Shown here one piece after another: positions 4,826-5,909 of a stretch of DNA of 5,909 nucleotides. The notes beneath the pieces are model-generated. The model saw only the letters and a list, made by a program, of their open reading frames with translations, made no database searches and was not told the origin of the DNA. The position numbers and the translations under genes are program-made. Location: contig CAZSGY010000008.1 of assembly GCA_964606975.1 (NCBI GenBank), forward strand, positions 1-5,909. Direction: 5' to 3'. The stretch is from UBA8517 sp964606975 (lineage in GTDB: Bacteria; Patescibacteriota; Microgenomatia; UBA8517). The stretch's first letter is position 1. Each line of letters opens with the position of its first letter.

Positions 4826-5277
4826 GTTCCCACCCGGCGAGCGGACTTTACCGCACCGGGCGAGCCATAATGTTTATTCATTCCGAATCTCAACTTTGTT
4901 ATGTAAGAAAGTTCTTTAGAATTAAGTTTGCGTATATCCTGCCTGCCTTTTACAATTTTGGCTATTTTGCAAAAAGTTTCAAAGCTTATTGCTTTATATC
5001 CTAACAGTTTGTGTTCTGTAAAAAATGGAATGATGACATTATAAATATCATCTCTTTTTGATACTTCAAACACATAGGCTGGTAACTTCCCTTCCGAGGA
5101 AGATTTCTGATATACACTACCAACTCCAAAATACTTTTTAACTTTGTAAAGAAGATCTTTGTTTCCAATGGCCTGAGTAATGAAAAATCGAAGATCAATT
5201 CGATTATCACGTCTCAAACTAACTAAGAAACATCCTTCCCCTTCAACAAAGCCTACTATATACAAAGCTGATAACAT
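4807..5277 (-). CDS. LAGLIDADG homing endonuclease encoded in the 16S intron
   Basis: A 156-aa protein from ATG 5277, preceded 8 nt upstream by an AAGGGG Shine-Dalgarno; the frame extends to a TTG at 5337 but that start has no such support. Near the N-terminus IVGFVEGEG (residues 7-15) is a LAGLIDADG motif with E14 in the metal-binding position, followed by CFLVSL typical of the family's first strand. I see only one such motif, so it should act as a homodimer that cuts an intronless 16S allele and spreads the intron; some relatives also act as splicing maturases. The gene body is AT-rich, but the last ~18 codons become GC-rich (SPGAVKSARRVGT) where the frame overlaps the structured intron end, and the TAA stop lies in the candidate branch-point bulge. 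The frame is intact and the motif acidic residue is kept, so activity is plausible. Confidence 0.9.
   Translation of the reverse strand: MLSALYIVGFVEGEGCFLVSLRRDNRIDLRFFITQAIGNKDLLYKVKKYFGVGSVYQKSSSEGKLPAYVFEVSKRDDIYNVIIPFFTEHKLLGYKAISFETFCKIAKIVKGRQDIRKLNSKELSYITKLRFGMNKHYGSPGAVKSARRVGTRYNLK
4830..4863 (-). other. Domain V-like catalytic hairpin of a group II intron
   Basis: Exactly 34 nt, the canonical domain V length. The lower helix pairs 4863-4856 (UCGCCCGG) with 4837-4830 (CCGGGUGG). It contains a CGC triad at positions 2-4 whose G pairs with U, as in domain V. A CG dinucleotide bulge (4839-4838) is on the 3' strand. The 14-nt terminal hairpin is GCGG/CCGC. Departures from consensus are a U-U opposition beside the bulge and a non-GNRA loop (AAAG closed by U-U). 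It is far more GC-rich than the ORF that runs through it. Confidence 0.5.
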
Positions 5278-5668
5278 TACGGATTCCCCTTCAATATATT
5301 CAATATTCAGAATACAAACTAAACCCGAATATGTCAATATTTACTATGGAAAAGCTGACTTCCTAATAAGCAATAACCTCTGTCTTAATAGGATCTCCGT
5401 GGGTTATTAAATTTTCCGTTCCAAACATGAATGAAAAGCGTTTTTTTTGACTTCCTTAGGACCGCCCTGCAAAAGTCGTCTGCCTTTTTGAATCATCCCT
5501 GCTTTTTGCCTCAGACCCTCCGCCCTATTCAGTTACCCGATTAGGACTGTCAATTTTTTGGCTACCCTATCAGATATGTATGTATCCTAAGGGGTAGGAT
5601 TTTAACCTACTGGAAAACTTAACTGCCACGCGCGTTAATTAAATTACGGCGGTGTGTACAAGACCCGA

Positions 5669-5723
<55 letters not shown>

Positions 5724-5847
5724 CTCTCGAGTTGCAGAGAACAATCCGGACTACGATCGGCTTTCTGGGATTGGCTCCCCCTCGCGGGTTGGCAACCCTC
5801 TGTACCGACCATTGTATTACGTGTGAAGCCCTACCCATAAGGGCCAT

Positions 5848-5894
<47 letters not shown>

Positions 5895-5909
5895 CTCATT
5901 AAAGTGCCC

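Larger units (their letters stand above)
4798..5647 (-). mobile_element. Intron in 16S rRNA helix 44 (about E. coli 1403/1404), group II-like, encoding a LAGLIDADG enzyme
   Basis: An insert of about 850 nt splits the conserved CCGCC|CGTC of 16S. Its 5' ~370 nt is non-coding and rich in inverted repeats, the endonuclease ORF fills most of the rest, and the last ~65 nt folds into a group II domain V-like hairpin and a domain VI-like hairpin. In the 5' part, GGCGGU (5466-5461), in the loop of a stem 5477-5473/5453-5449, complements ACCGCC at the end of the upstream exon, as an EBS1-IBS1 pair would. Group I rules (U before the 5' site, G at the intron end) are not met. The intron starts GUAAU, unlike the group II consensus GUGYG, and ends AAU or AAUC, so the exact edges can shift by one base. 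Also seen is a hairpin 5393-5384/5370-5361 whose loop complements 5408-5402. The insertion itself is near certain; the intron class is a hypothesis. Confidence 0.85.

Noticed and set aside
5278..5337. TTG start adding 20 residues to the homing endonuclease
   Set aside because: No Shine-Dalgarno there; ATG 5277 has AAGGGG 8 nt upstream and puts the LAGLIDADG motif at the usual distance from the N-terminus.
5361..5408. Pseudoknot-capable pairs (5408-5402 with 5378-5372; 5393-5384 with 5370-5361) considered as a group I P7/P3 core
   Set aside because: The remaining group I core elements and the terminal G of the intron could not be found, and the exon border lacks the required U; group II features at the 3' end fit better. 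Not excluded without a covariance search.
5454..5464. CGGTCCTAAGG, resembling the core of the I-CeuI site in 23S rRNA
   Set aside because: Only 11 bases match and the flanks (GGG... and ...AAGTC) differ from 23S; it lies in the intron's structured 5' part and overlaps the candidate EBS1 loop, so the similarity is probably coincidental.

Overview
This window is a rearranged ribosomal RNA locus, most likely from a Candidate Phyla Radiation (Patescibacteria) genome, perhaps of the Microgenomates type. The reasons are a divergent 16S carrying an intron with a LAGLIDADG homing endonuclease, a lean divergent 23S, tRNAs without an encoded CCA end, and a VirD4/HerA-like ATPase plus a Pro/Thr-stalk surface protein of kinds common in those genomes. 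This assignment is inference from gene style; no phylogeny could be run.

Layout. Both rRNAs read leftward (minus strand). The 3' part of 16S enters from the right edge (5909 to about 4672) and is interrupted by an intron of about 850 nt (4798-5647). The 5' part of 23S leaves at the left edge (about 547 to 1). The spacer between them is about 4.1 kb and does not look like a normal transcribed spacer. From the 16S side it holds a strong bidirectional terminator (4497-4523), two plus-strand protein genes (secreted LPxTG-like surface protein, 3687-4415; VirD4/HerA-like ATPase, 1424-3556) and a plus-strand tRNA-Ile(GAU). On the minus strand follow a near-consensus sigma70-type promoter (1193-1221), a leader with a terminator-like hairpin, a 74-aa coiled-coil ORF, tRNA-Ala(UGC), a 44-nt tRNA-like element lacking an anticodon arm, and 23S. 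The sequence therefore suggests that 16S and 23S are separate transcription units, and that the classical tRNA-Ile/tRNA-Ala spacer has been broken, with tRNA-Ile now on the opposite strand.

Most interesting parts. (1) The 3' end of the 16S intron can fold into a 34-nt domain V-like hairpin and a domain VI-like hairpin of group II introns. The homing endonuclease reading frame runs through both, and its UAA stop supplies the candidate branch-point adenosines. A loop in the 5' part of the intron is perfectly complementary to the last six bases of the upstream exon. This points to a group II-type ribozyme paired with a LAGLIDADG enzyme instead of a reverse transcriptase. (2) A mini tRNA-like helix, with all 12 acceptor/T-stem pairs and a consensus T-loop but no room for an anticodon arm, lies between tRNA-Ala and 23S, where it could be an RNase P/RNase Z processing signal. 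(3) The 23S unit has its own promoter, a leader that may be attenuated or release a small RNA, and a short coiled-coil gene whose stop codon lies inside tRNA-Ala and whose sequence recalls the GreA N-terminal hairpin.
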